DNA of 6,091 nt from contig CAZADH010000338.1 of the NCBI GenBank assembly GCA_964483805.1, positions 1-6,091 on the forward strand. The letters run 5' to 3'. Position numbers and translations under genes: made by a program. The DNA is from CAZADH01 sp964483805 (GTDB taxonomy: Bacteria; Muiribacteriota; Ozemobacteria; Ozemobacterales; Ozemobacteraceae). Numbering within the stretch: position 1 is the stretch's first letter; each line of letters begins with the position of its first letter. The notes below the pieces were generated by a model. The model was not told the DNA's origin, made no database searches, and saw only the letters and a list, made by a program, of their open reading frames with translations. Below, piece after piece: positions 1 through 6,091 of the stretch.

Positions 1-1080
1 ACCGGCACGGTGCGCGGGACCCGGCTGAAACTCGAACTCGAAACCGACGGCGATTGGTCCGACAATGCCCGGCAACGTGCGGGCACGTCGGGGTGGGCCG
101 CGCCGAACCCGGGCGGCGATCTGACCCGGTGGCACCTCTCGCATCCCTGGGCCGATGAGCGTTACGCAGGTGCGGCCACGACGCTGGCCCGTCTCGATGC
201 CACCTGGAGCTGGCGGCGACTCGACTTCGACCTGGGCCGTCAACCGATCAGTCTGGGCACCAGTCACTTCATCAGTGTTCTCGATGTGCTGGCGCCGTTT
301 TCTCCTGGTTATCTCGATGCGTCGTACAAACCCGGCGTCGACGCGTTGCGCATCCGCACCGGTATGGGCACGGCCGGGGAGGCCGAGCTGCTCGCCGTGG
401 CCGCTCGCGAACCCGGTGCCGGTGCGGTGGTGGGGCGCGTGCGCAACTCGCTCGACGGGATCGATGTCGAGCTGCTCGCCGGTCGGTTCCGCCGACGCAA
501 CTTCGCCGGACTCGCGTGGGAAGGCGAGAAGCGCAAGATCACCTGGTGGGGTGAGATCGGCGCATTCGAGCGGCGGCCTTCGGTTGAGGGCAACCGCGGC
601 GGGGCAGGGGGATCGGCGATTTCAGCCGTTATCGGGGCCGAGAAGGAGATCGCACCGAAGTTGCGCCTCGGGCTCGCGTGGTTTCACCAGGACTTCGGGG
701 TGCGTGATGCCGCCGATCTGCCCGCGGTCTGGGGTGACGCGCCGCTGCAGGAAGGATGGGCCTTCTTGGGCGGTGCCGATTACGGGCTGATCACCGTGCA
801 CCGCGAGCTGCATCCGCTGGTCAATGCCGACCTGAGTGGCTTGATCAACGCCCACGACGGCTCGACCCTGTGGCAGCCCAAGGTGAGCTACAGCCTCGGC
901 GACAATGCCGACATCGTTGGTTTCGCCTGGTTGTCGACGGGTGCCGGCCCACAAACGGTCGTGCCGACGCTGCCGCCGGGTTTCCCGGCGGGGCTCGCTC
1001 CGGTGCCGACGCTGGTTCCGGCCGGCGAGTTCGGGTTTTTCCCGCGTGGCGTCGGGTTGATCTGGCGTCGGTTCTTCTGA
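1..1080 (+). CDS. Outer-membrane beta-barrel protein, 5' end missing
   Basis: The frame is open from the first base, so the gene starts outside the window; a GTG at position 10 could be read as a start but sits inside barrel-like sequence. About 359 residues are visible. They alternate polar and hydrophobic residues in the manner of transmembrane beta-strands (for example LKLELE near the left edge), have many Gly, Trp and Arg residues, and end in RRFF, a terminal phenylalanine typical of barrels inserted by the BAM machinery. The stretch at about 283-354 (DVLAPFSP, then KPGVDALRI) matches a motif I associate with uncharacterised proteobacterial barrels that carry 'DLFAPFSP...KPGVD'. A role as a channel or porin-like protein is inferred; no substrate can be named. 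The stop codon lies 12 bases before the next gene, suggesting co-transcription. I am confident of the barrel class and unsure of the exact family. Confidence 0.7.
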   Translation, partial: TGTVRGTRLKLELETDGDWSDNARQRAGTSGWAAPNPGGDLTRWHLSHPWADERYAGAATTLARLDATWSWRRLDFDLGRQPISLGTSHFISVLDVLAPFSPGYLDASYKPGVDALRIRTGMGTAGEAELLAVAAREPGAGAVVGRVRNSLDGIDVELLAGRFRRRNFAGLAWEGEKRKITWWGEIGAFERRPSVEGNRGGAGGSAISAVIGAEKEIAPKLRLGLAWFHQDFGVRDAADLPAVWGDAPLQEGWAFLGGADYGLITVHRELHPLVNADLSGLINAHDGSTLWQPKVSYSLGDNADIVGFAWLSTGAGPQTVVPTLPPGFPAGLAPVPTLVPAGEFGFFPRGVGLIWRRFF

Positions 1081-1092
1081 GATCATCGCACC

Positions 1093-1911
1093 ATGAAGCA
1101 GCGACCACGCGAAGACTCGGAGGCATTGGCGAACCCCTGGACCCGATACCGGAACCGAGCCAAGGTCGTTATTGCTATTGTATGTCTCATTGGCTTCGAA
1201 CTGTTTCGGGCGTCGCCCTTGTTCGATATCACGAAGGAGTGGTTGTTGTTGAAAACGACGGGCAAGAAGACCGTGGCCGATCGCGTGGCCGAATTCGGCC
1301 GGGTTGTCGATAAGCGCCTGTTGCGGGTATTTGCGACTGCCGGCCTGCCCATGCCGCCGGCGCGCCTGTGTTTCGTCGCGCTGAAATCCGAGAAACTGCT
1401 CGAGGTCTATGCCGCCGGCCCCGGCCAGCCGTTCAAGCGGGTGCGCACCTACCCCATTCTGGCCGCGAGCGGCAAGATCGGGCCGAAATTGCAGGAAGGC
1501 GACCGCCAGGTGCCCGAGGGGGTGTACCCAATCGAGCTGTTGAACCCGAACAGCCTCTATCATTTGTCGATGCGGGTCGGTTATCCCAACGCCTTCGACC
1601 GCGCACAAGCGGCTCGCGAGGGCCGCACCAACCTCGGCGGCGATATCATGATTCACGGCAATGCCGTGTCAATAGGATGTATTGCTATCGGCGATCCGGC
1701 CGCCGAAGACCTGTTCGTGCTCGCGGCGCGCACCGGCATCGAGAATATCAAGGTGATCATCAGCCCCGTCGATTTTCGGGTGCCCGGAAAAACGGTTGAT
1801 CAAACTGTCGCCGGTGTGCCGGTATGGACGAAAGAACTGTATGCTTCGATCTCGCAGGAGCTGGCGGCGTTGTCGGTGGGGGCGGGGGGCAGTGACTCGA
1901 GCGAGAGGTAG
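1093..1911 (+). CDS. Membrane-anchored L,D-transpeptidase (YkuD/YafK-type)
   Basis: This 272-residue protein belongs to the L,D-transpeptidase (YkuD) fold, closest in style to YafK/DpaA-like enzymes. Family members form or cleave L,D bonds on meso-diaminopimelate in peptidoglycan or on peptidoglycan-bound lipoprotein. A short basic N-terminus is followed by a hydrophobic segment at about residues 24-38 (signal anchor or signal peptide), placing the enzyme in the periplasm. The catalytic domain covers about residues 90-230. It has a GPKLQEGDRQVPEGVY block at 130-145 and the active-site motif HGNAVSIGC with His188, Ser193 and nucleophile Cys196, so it looks intact. The start is fixed from the left: the upstream barrel gene's TGA is in the same frame only four codons earlier. 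No strong Shine-Dalgarno is visible, which suggests coupling to the barrel gene. Whether it cross-links or cleaves cannot be told from sequence alone. Confidence 0.88.
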   Translation: MKQRPREDSEALANPWTRYRNRAKVVIAIVCLIGFELFRASPLFDITKEWLLLKTTGKKTVADRVAEFGRVVDKRLLRVFATAGLPMPPARLCFVALKSEKLLEVYAAGPGQPFKRVRTYPILAASGKIGPKLQEGDRQVPEGVYPIELLNPNSLYHLSMRVGYPNAFDRAQAAREGRTNLGGDIMIHGNAVSIGCIAIGDPAAEDLFVLAARTGIENIKVIISPVDFRVPGKTVDQTVAGVPVWTKELYASISQELAALSVGAGGSDSSER

Positions 1912-1927
1912 TTATCTCTGGTGCGGT

Positions 1928-2028
1928 GTCAGGGGGATTGCAGGCACGCCACTCGCGTTCGACCACGGCGAAGTCGGCTTCGGCCTTTGCCAACCACTCA
2001 GTGGTCAGTCGTTAGGCAGTTCGTTCAT
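1928..2028 (-). pseudogene. Remnant of a HEPN-domain gene (N-terminal part, frameshifted)
   Basis: Read on the minus strand, an ATG at 2028-2026 opens MNELPND and stops at once (TGA at 2007-2005). Another frame, starting at about 2008, then continues LTTEWLAKAEADFAVVEREW and RACNPPD. Joined across a single-frame shift, this resembles the start of small HEPN proteins that begin MNEL..EW..KAE.DF..A.rE.RAR..PNYDA. The fragment dies at about 1928, before the FHAQQ..EKYLKA helix that would follow, so about 35 codons survive. It is too short to encode a product and is best read as a decayed gene. The upstream minus-strand frame (about 2159-2025, ending PLLPPVAPAVTMPA) has its TGA overlapping this ATG as ATGA. 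That is the usual arrangement of coupled two-gene cassettes, but I do not recognise that peptide. The family match is from memory and needs a search. Confidence 0.5.
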
Positions 2029-2082
2029 GCGGGCATGGTAACAGCCGGCGCGACGGGTGGCAGCAGGGGTACTTTTTTGTGC

Positions 2083-2111
2083 TTGCGTGGCACGCCCAAC
2101 TGATCCATAAT
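2083..2111 (+). promoter_or_regulatory. Candidate sigma70-type promoter of the HEPN gene
   Basis: TTGCGT at 2083-2088 and CATAAT at 2106-2111 are separated by 17 bases. The -10 box matches the consensus at five of six positions and the -35 box at three. The pair lies in the most AT-rich part of the gap, about 45 bases before the ATG at 2158, and would drive the HEPN gene and probably the one after it. A second AT-rich element (TATTGTAAATAC) follows at about 2117-2128. This is a pattern match only. Confidence 0.35.
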
Positions 2112-2157
2112 ACCGCTATTGTAAATACATTTGACGCAACGAAACACACGGGGATAC

Positions 2158-2736
2158 ATGAAGAACCGGCGGCCGATCTGGAACGATCTGCTTACTCACG
2201 CAGACCAGGAACTCATGGCGTTCGCGCTGCTGTACAACGGCGACCTGGTGTTGCCGTCGCTGTTTCACGCCGGCCAGGCGATCGAGAAATACCTCAAGGC
2301 CCTTGCCGTCTCGGTCGACGAAGCCGACGAATCGACCGCTGATCCCGAGGGCCCGCCATGGTTGCAGACCTACGACGTCGGATATCTGGTGCAGCGATGC
2401 GGTGCCGTCTTCCCGGGGTACAAAGATCCCGAGGTGCTCGAGAGCCTGTATCGGTTCAACACGCTCGAACAGGTCTCTCGTTTCCCCTGGATGACAGGCG
2501 CGCGCAAGAACCCGTTCAGCAAAAAAGACATTGCGGCCTACTTCGATATCGTCAAGAGCCTCCGCAATGACGTGCCGATCGACGAAGACGATTTTCCGCT
2601 CGCGCTGTTGATTCGCGGATATCGGCACAGAACGCCCGACGAGAAGATCTCGATGGGCATCGCCGACCTGCAGCGCATTGCCGTGGCGAGCCTCAAGAAG
2701 ATCTGCCCCACGATCAACGAGTTGGTTCGATGGTAG
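2158..2736 (+). CDS. HEPN-domain protein (solo)
   Basis: This is a 192-residue, mostly helical cytoplasmic protein. The HEPN signature is FHAGQAIEKYLKAL at residues 36-49, which matches the FHAQQAAEKxLKA helix of the family (PF05168 type). A preceding helix runs from about residue 8 to 28. A region at about 96-136 (YRFNTLEQVSRFP, then FSKKDIAAYFDIV) resembles the later helices with their RYP turn. Residues 141-192 form a C-terminal extension. HEPN proteins are commonly RNases or regulators in toxin-antitoxin and defence loci, often paired with a minimal nucleotidyltransferase. No such partner is adjacent here. I do not see a convincing R-x4-6-H RNase motif; the nearest arrangement is R153..H157, which is too short. 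The ATG at 2158 is preferred over a TTG at 2131 because a GGGG run lies just upstream and homology-like sequence starts after it. The stop is 25 bases before the next gene, so a two-gene operon is likely. Confidence 0.8.
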   Translation: MKNRRPIWNDLLTHADQELMAFALLYNGDLVLPSLFHAGQAIEKYLKALAVSVDEADESTADPEGPPWLQTYDVGYLVQRCGAVFPGYKDPEVLESLYRFNTLEQVSRFPWMTGARKNPFSKKDIAAYFDIVKSLRNDVPIDEDDFPLALLIRGYRHRTPDEKISMGIADLQRIAVASLKKICPTINELVRW

Positions 2737-2761
2737 CGCGTTGGGGCCAGGGCCAGGGCAC

Positions 2762-4147
2762 ATGAACTCGGCCGCGTGGGCGATCCTTGTCGGTGTGGTT
2801 CTCGTCCTCTGGGCGATCGACCACTTCTATCTCGAGGCCCGAACGCTCCCGCAGATGCCGCGCGAAGAGTTCGCGGCACTCGAGAAGAAACTGCAGAAAG
2901 AGCGTCGCGATGCGGTGGCGGAACTTAACATGATCCAGTCGCGGTTGATCCTGTTCATGAAGCTCGAGAGCGAGATCATCGAGAAAGAACGGGCGACGAC
3001 CACCGAGATGCGCCACAAATCCGAAGAGATCAAGGCGCTGTTGGCCCGCATGGACCAGGAAAAGTCGTTCTGGAAAGAGAATATTACTGACCAGGTATCG
3101 CAGATCCAGACGATCGCCTCCGAGAAAGCGATCGGTTTTCCGTGGTTGGCGAAGGCGTACGCCGAGTTCTTTTATTTACAGGATATGCGGTTGGCGGCAG
3201 AACTCGAGAAAAGCGCCGGCGTGGCGCGAGAGAAGATTGTCGCCGTGCGCGAGATGGCTTCGCAGCGCCGGATTGCGGAAGAGAAGCTGCGGCTGGCCAC
3301 CTACCTGCTCGAATACTACGAGTGTCTTTTTCCCCGGCTCGCCGAGTTTCGTGACAGCGGCATCGACGAGTTGATCGCCGACCGCGAGAAGGCCTTGATG
3401 GAGCAACTCCACATGGACCCGATCGGCAACTGGCTGAGCGATCGGGAAACGCGGGAGTTGCCCCCGACCGTGCAACTGCAGACCGCGGTCGCCCGATTCC
3501 AGGCGGCGCGCACCTCGAAGTGGCAGCTCGATCAAGATTATGAGCGGTTCCTGGCGCACCGTTACGAGACGCAGGGTTGGCAGGTTCGCTTCATCGCCCT
3601 GCAAGAAGAGTTTCCTGAGTTCTTGCGCGTGCTGCTGGCCCTGAAGGGCGGGCAGACGTGGCTGATCCAGGGGCGGCACACGCCGTTTCAGCCGCTGTTC
3701 ATCGAGAAGCTGCTGCTGAATTTCTTCTTTCTCGGTGTCGAGACCGTGCGCAACCTGCGCGCTCAGAACCCTGGCGACTTGAGCCTGGGCGATTACCTGC
3801 GTGCGCTCGAAACCGGCACGTTCAAGCTCGTGTTCGTCACCTCGCAGGTGTTGCCTGAGTCGGCACAGGCCCTCGCCAGGCTGCTGAACATCACGGTCGA
3901 CACGGGGCAGGCGCCCGAGCCGTTCCCTGCGGTCAAGGGGCGCCAGGACGCATCGACGGGCGAGCGGCGTTTGTATTTACCGTTCGACCGTGAATACGAC
4001 AACCTGAACATCGAAGAGACCACCGAAGCCTACTTCGCCACGGTCGCCGAGGCCGAAGCGGCTGGGTTCAAGCGGGTGATCAAGCCGTTGCAGATCCCCG
4101 AGGGGTTGGCCGACCTCGATCTGCCCCTCGACGCCGGGGGGCGGTGA
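2762..4147 (+). CDS. Membrane-anchored coiled-coil protein with degenerate Mrr-like nuclease domain
   Basis: This 461-residue protein has, in order: a transmembrane helix at about residues 4-23; a long charged coiled coil at about 35-120; and a helical middle domain at about 123-210. The middle domain carries LEYYECLF at 183-190, which recalls proteins I know as restriction endonuclease-like with LEYYE.LFPWL. Next come an Mrr-type restriction-endonuclease-like domain at about 252-382 and a tail at about 391-441. The tail contains LYLPFDREYD and YFATVAEAEAAGF, the 'YHLP...YD...atvaEAeaaGF' module that often follows such nucleases. In relatives as I recall them, the core reads DLGRDLI then VQCKYW; here the aligned stretches are FLRVLL (Val290 in place of Asp) and IQGRHT (Arg305 in place of Lys). 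Hydrolytic activity is therefore doubtful. The start at 2762 follows an AGGG at 2755-2758; an open frame continues further left but overlaps the HEPN gene and lacks a membrane-protein start. Confidence 0.72.
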   Translation: MNSAAWAILVGVVLVLWAIDHFYLEARTLPQMPREEFAALEKKLQKERRDAVAELNMIQSRLILFMKLESEIIEKERATTTEMRHKSEEIKALLARMDQEKSFWKENITDQVSQIQTIASEKAIGFPWLAKAYAEFFYLQDMRLAAELEKSAGVAREKIVAVREMASQRRIAEEKLRLATYLLEYYECLFPRLAEFRDSGIDELIADREKALMEQLHMDPIGNWLSDRETRELPPTVQLQTAVARFQAARTSKWQLDQDYERFLAHRYETQGWQVRFIALQEEFPEFLRVLLALKGGQTWLIQGRHTPFQPLFIEKLLLNFFFLGVETVRNLRAQNPGDLSLGDYLRALETGTFKLVFVTSQVLPESAQALARLLNITVDTGQAPEPFPAVKGRQDASTGERRLYLPFDREYDNLNIEETTEAYFATVAEAEAAGFKRVIKPLQIPEGLADLDLPLDAGGR

Positions 4148-4154
4148 TCGATGA

Positions 4155-4442
4155 CTACGGATTCTTGAGTTGCGCCTGGTAGTCGTCCCAGAGAGCGGCA
4201 CGCTCTTCCTTGGCGATCGAGTGCCAACGGACCCCGCGAATGGCCCCTTCCAGGCCGGAGAGCATGCTTCGGCAAGGAGGATCGTCGGGCCGCAGGCGCG
4301 CGATACGAAGGGCAGCAGCGACAGCCCCCACTATTCTCAATTCAGTCGGGGATGCGATTCCGACATCCTCGAGGAGTCGTTCGACTTCGGTGCCGATGTT
4401 CGGAAGATCTCGGAGCATGTCGCTCTTTTTCGTGGAATTCAT
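4155..4442 (-). CDS. TfoX C-terminal-domain protein, stand-alone
   Basis: This small 95-residue protein is almost entirely the TfoX/Sxy C-terminal domain. LRDLPNIGTEVERLLEDVGI at residues 10-29 resembles a helix-hairpin-helix turn. It is followed by TELRIVGAVAA at 33-43 and by LSGLEGAIRGVRWH at 61-74, the family's L.aLeGAlrG.rW signature. Full-length TfoX/Sxy regulates competence genes in gamma-proteobacteria and has an N-terminal domain of similar size, which is absent here. Stand-alone C-terminal domains are common and their function is not established. The ATG is preceded by AGGAG with an 8-base gap. The gene lies 125 bases downstream of the beta-lactamase on the same strand and ends 7 bases from the stop of the convergent nuclease-like gene. 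Competence control should not be assumed. Confidence 0.82.
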   Translation of the reverse strand: MNSTKKSDMLRDLPNIGTEVERLLEDVGIASPTELRIVGAVAAALRIARLRPDDPPCRSMLSGLEGAIRGVRWHSIAKEERAALWDDYQAQLKNP

Positions 4443-4450
4443 CTTCTTGG

Positions 4451-4456
4451 TCTCCT
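4451..4456 (-). promoter_or_regulatory. Ribosome binding site of the TfoX-domain gene
   Basis: The minus strand reads AGGAGA here, ending 8 bases before the ATG at 4442-4440. It supports that start for this short gene and shows that it can be translated independently of the upstream beta-lactamase gene. Confidence 0.65.
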
Positions 4457-4567
4457 GCCTATAGTTCGGGCGGGTCGAGTGCGCTCAGCGAAACGGGCGC
4501 AGCGTACACGCTCGCCGGAGTCCCGCCTCCTCTTGTCGCACCCCTGACACGTCCGGTATGTCCGCCA

Positions 4568-5932
4568 TCAATGGGAGGCTTCTCGGGAATCGGGGCTGCA
4601 ATACGCTTGTTTGTAGGTCTGACAGCCGAATCCGGCGATGAGGCGGTCGACGACCGCCCGGTTGGGCGCGAACCACATCGGATCATGCGGGCCGCGCATC
4701 ATCGCGTCGCGACATTCGTCGAGCGTCGATCGGTCGTTTTGCAGAAACGCGATCGTGGCCCGGACATAGGCGTTCCAGCGGAGTGGGGCCTGCCGGTCGT
4801 GCTCCGGCGGATCATACGACTGCCGGAAATGGCTGAGAGCCGCGGTTGTCTCGCCGGCGAACGCGTGCATCTGCCCCGCGTGAAAATGAAGGATGCGGCG
4901 CTGCCACGGTTCGAGCGTCTCTCGGTGCGCGTCGAGATACGCCTCGAGCAGTTTGGCGGCCTCGATCTCGCAACCGCCGTCGGCGACCGCGCGCCAGCCG
5001 CCGATCATGTTCTGGTCAAACGATTGGAAGTCGCTGTCGAGGCGTTCGGCGCGTGTCACCGAGAGCAAACCGAGGGACCGCAGTGCCCGCTCGAGGCACT
5101 GGCGCGCGACCACGCCGCTGACGGACCGGGCTCCCTTGATGTTGCAGGCGAACACATACCGGTCGGACCCCCGGGTCAGCCACCCGACCCACCAACCAAT
5201 GGCGCCGTGGCGTTTGCCTGATCCGGATCCCGTCTTGCCGTGGTATTCCCCGTCGGCGAAGCGCTCGAGGCACGTGATCTCGCTGACGACTGCCGCCGTG
5301 GCCGATGCCACCGGGAGGTCTTTTTCAACAAGTCTTTGCAGAAACGCGATCTGTTCGCGGGCCGAAATCTCCAGGCTCTCGCCCAACCAGAAGGAGGTCA
5401 ACCCGGACGAGAGGTCACGGTTGCCATAGGCAAAGCGGTCGAGCCACGTTTGCATGCGCGGGCGCCCGATCTGGCTGGCCAGCCACTTGTAGATCGGCAC
5501 GACCGAGTAATACATCGACGAGCGCAACGAGTGATCACGTTCCCAGTCTTTGATCAGGCGTCTGCCGCCGTCCCACGCGAAGCGTTGCTCGGGCCCGGTG
5601 AGGATGCCGCTTTCGAGGCCGATCAGCGCGTGCGGAATCTTGAATGTCGAACATGGCGGCAATCGCAGCGCCGTGCGGTCGCCGCCCCACTCGAGGCATT
5701 TCCCGGACGCGAGGTGCTTCACGACCAGGGCCGCATCGTGGCCGGCGAAGCAGGGGGCGAGGTCGGGGGCAGGTCGATGGGGCCAGCGCGTTGGTGGTGC
5801 GTTCGTGGCGACAGGCGTCGCTGGCGGCGCCGCCAACAACGAGGCGGGGAGGGCCGCGGTGCCGGCGAGGATTGCCAACACCGAGAAAGCGATGGTCGAG
5901 AGTCTGACAAGGGGCAAAGGTATGAACGACAT
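4568..5932 (-). CDS. Class D (OXA-type) beta-lactamase with C-terminal extension
   Basis: This is a 454-residue secreted serine beta-lactamase-like protein. An N-terminal signal peptide (about residues 1-34, hydrophobic core LSTIAFSVLAILAG, likely cut after SLLA) sends it to the periplasm. All class D motifs are present in order: S95-T-F-K98 with nucleophile Ser95 and the lysine that is carbamylated in the family; S143-V-V; Y169-G-N; F181-W182; K233-T-G; and WWVGW at 247-251. The penicillinase domain ends near residue 291, giving about 255 residues after the signal, the usual class D size. A further ~160 residues follow, helical in character and with HFHAGQMHAFAGE at 349-361, RWNAYVRATIAFL at 385-397 and a PNRAVVDRLIAGFG block at 423-436. 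This resembles uncharacterised stand-alone proteins I have seen, possibly TPR-like. The start is set by GGAGG 8 bases upstream. Beta-lactam hydrolysis is likely; BlaR-like sensing or another acyl-enzyme role is an alternative. It is distant enough that I assign no OXA number. Confidence 0.87.
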   Translation of the reverse strand: MSFIPLPLVRLSTIAFSVLAILAGTAALPASLLAAPPATPVATNAPPTRWPHRPAPDLAPCFAGHDAALVVKHLASGKCLEWGGDRTALRLPPCSTFKIPHALIGLESGILTGPEQRFAWDGGRRLIKDWERDHSLRSSMYYSVVPIYKWLASQIGRPRMQTWLDRFAYGNRDLSSGLTSFWLGESLEISAREQIAFLQRLVEKDLPVASATAAVVSEITCLERFADGEYHGKTGSGSGKRHGAIGWWVGWLTRGSDRYVFACNIKGARSVSGVVARQCLERALRSLGLLSVTRAERLDSDFQSFDQNMIGGWRAVADGGCEIEAAKLLEAYLDAHRETLEPWQRRILHFHAGQMHAFAGETTAALSHFRQSYDPPEHDRQAPLRWNAYVRATIAFLQNDRSTLDECRDAMMRGPHDPMWFAPNRAVVDRLIAGFGCQTYKQAYCSPDSREASH

Positions 5933-5940
5933 CGGTGATT

Positions 5941-5945
5941 CCTCC
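5941..5945 (-). promoter_or_regulatory. Ribosome binding site deciding the beta-lactamase start
   Basis: GGAGG on the minus strand lies 8 bases before the ATG at 5932-5930. The frame is open further upstream to a TTG at 6001, but that would put 23 non-hydrophobic residues before the signal peptide. The good Shine-Dalgarno and the clean signal peptide both favour 5932. Confidence 0.75.
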
Positions 5946-6091
5946 AGGCGATTCGGGAGTGCCGCCGGGCAAGAATATCGAGGAATCCGCCGCAAACGCA
6001 AGCGCGAACCGGGGCGGCCTGTAACGTATTGTCAGTGATGGTCTTGTTTGAGACGTCCAACCGTCTCCTATGCTCGGCCCGGGCTCGGCAC

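Noticed and set aside
622..1656. Long open frame on the minus strand across the barrel and transpeptidase genes
   Set aside because: It is antisense to two well-supported genes, has low-complexity Arg/Gln-rich composition and no recognisable motif; such frames are expected opposite GC-rich genes.
2744..2760. Short tandem repeat GGGCCA GGGCCA GGGCA between the HEPN and nuclease-like genes
   Set aside because: Only two and a half copies of six bases; most likely chance around a purine-rich ribosome binding site.
2116..2763. 215-codon minus-strand open frame opposite the HEPN gene
   Set aside because: It is antisense to the FHAGQAIEKYLKAL HEPN signature and has no coherent motif of its own.
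4352..5221. 289-codon plus-strand open frame across the TfoX-domain and beta-lactamase genes
   Set aside because: It runs opposite the beta-lactamase coding sequence and the TfoX-domain gene, and its translation shows no domain or signal; GC-skewed shadow.
5240..5938. 232-codon plus-strand open frame opposite the beta-lactamase N-terminal half
   Set aside because: The minus strand here encodes the STFK, SVV and YGN motifs in order, so this frame is a shadow.
6002..6091. Possible beta-lactamase promoter or divergent gene at the right edge
   Set aside because: A CTGACA-like -35 element occurs on the minus strand at 6035-6030, but no acceptable -10 box sits at the right distance, and no supported reading frame is visible before the window ends.

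Overview
This GC-rich window is typical of a Gram-negative, proteobacteria-like chromosome. It carries the end of an outer-membrane beta-barrel gene, a periplasmic L,D-transpeptidase and a secreted class D beta-lactamase, all of which imply a two-membrane envelope. The sequence does not settle the genus or class. No rRNA, tRNA, CRISPR array, transposase or integrase was found.

Layout. Positions 1-1911 (+) hold the 3' part of a beta-barrel protein and, after a 12-base gap in the same frame, a membrane-anchored YafK-type L,D-transpeptidase. Positions 1912-2157 form an intergenic stretch containing a decayed minus-strand fragment that looks like the first ~35 codons of a HEPN-domain gene, broken by a frameshift. 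A candidate promoter for the next gene lies in the same stretch. Positions 2158-4147 (+) hold an intact solo HEPN-domain gene followed 25 bases later by a 461-residue membrane-anchored coiled-coil protein. The latter ends in a restriction-endonuclease-like (Mrr-type) domain and a small YxLP-type tail domain. Positions 4155-5932 (-) converge on that pair. Read in their own direction, they are a class D beta-lactamase with an unusual C-terminal extension of about 160 residues, then a 95-residue stand-alone TfoX C-terminal domain protein. About 160 bases at the right edge contain no gene I can support.

How the genes may work together. The flanks concern the envelope: outer-membrane barrel, peptidoglycan cross-linking and beta-lactam hydrolysis or sensing. 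The middle is accessory-looking: a HEPN protein and a nuclease-fold protein, both from families common in nucleic-acid conflict systems, beside the wreck of a second HEPN gene. The most notable observation is that the nuclease-like domain appears to have lost its catalytic aspartate and lysine, so it may be a membrane-tethered pseudo-nuclease that binds or senses rather than cuts. A joint HEPN/pseudo-nuclease defence module is inferred from gene order only.
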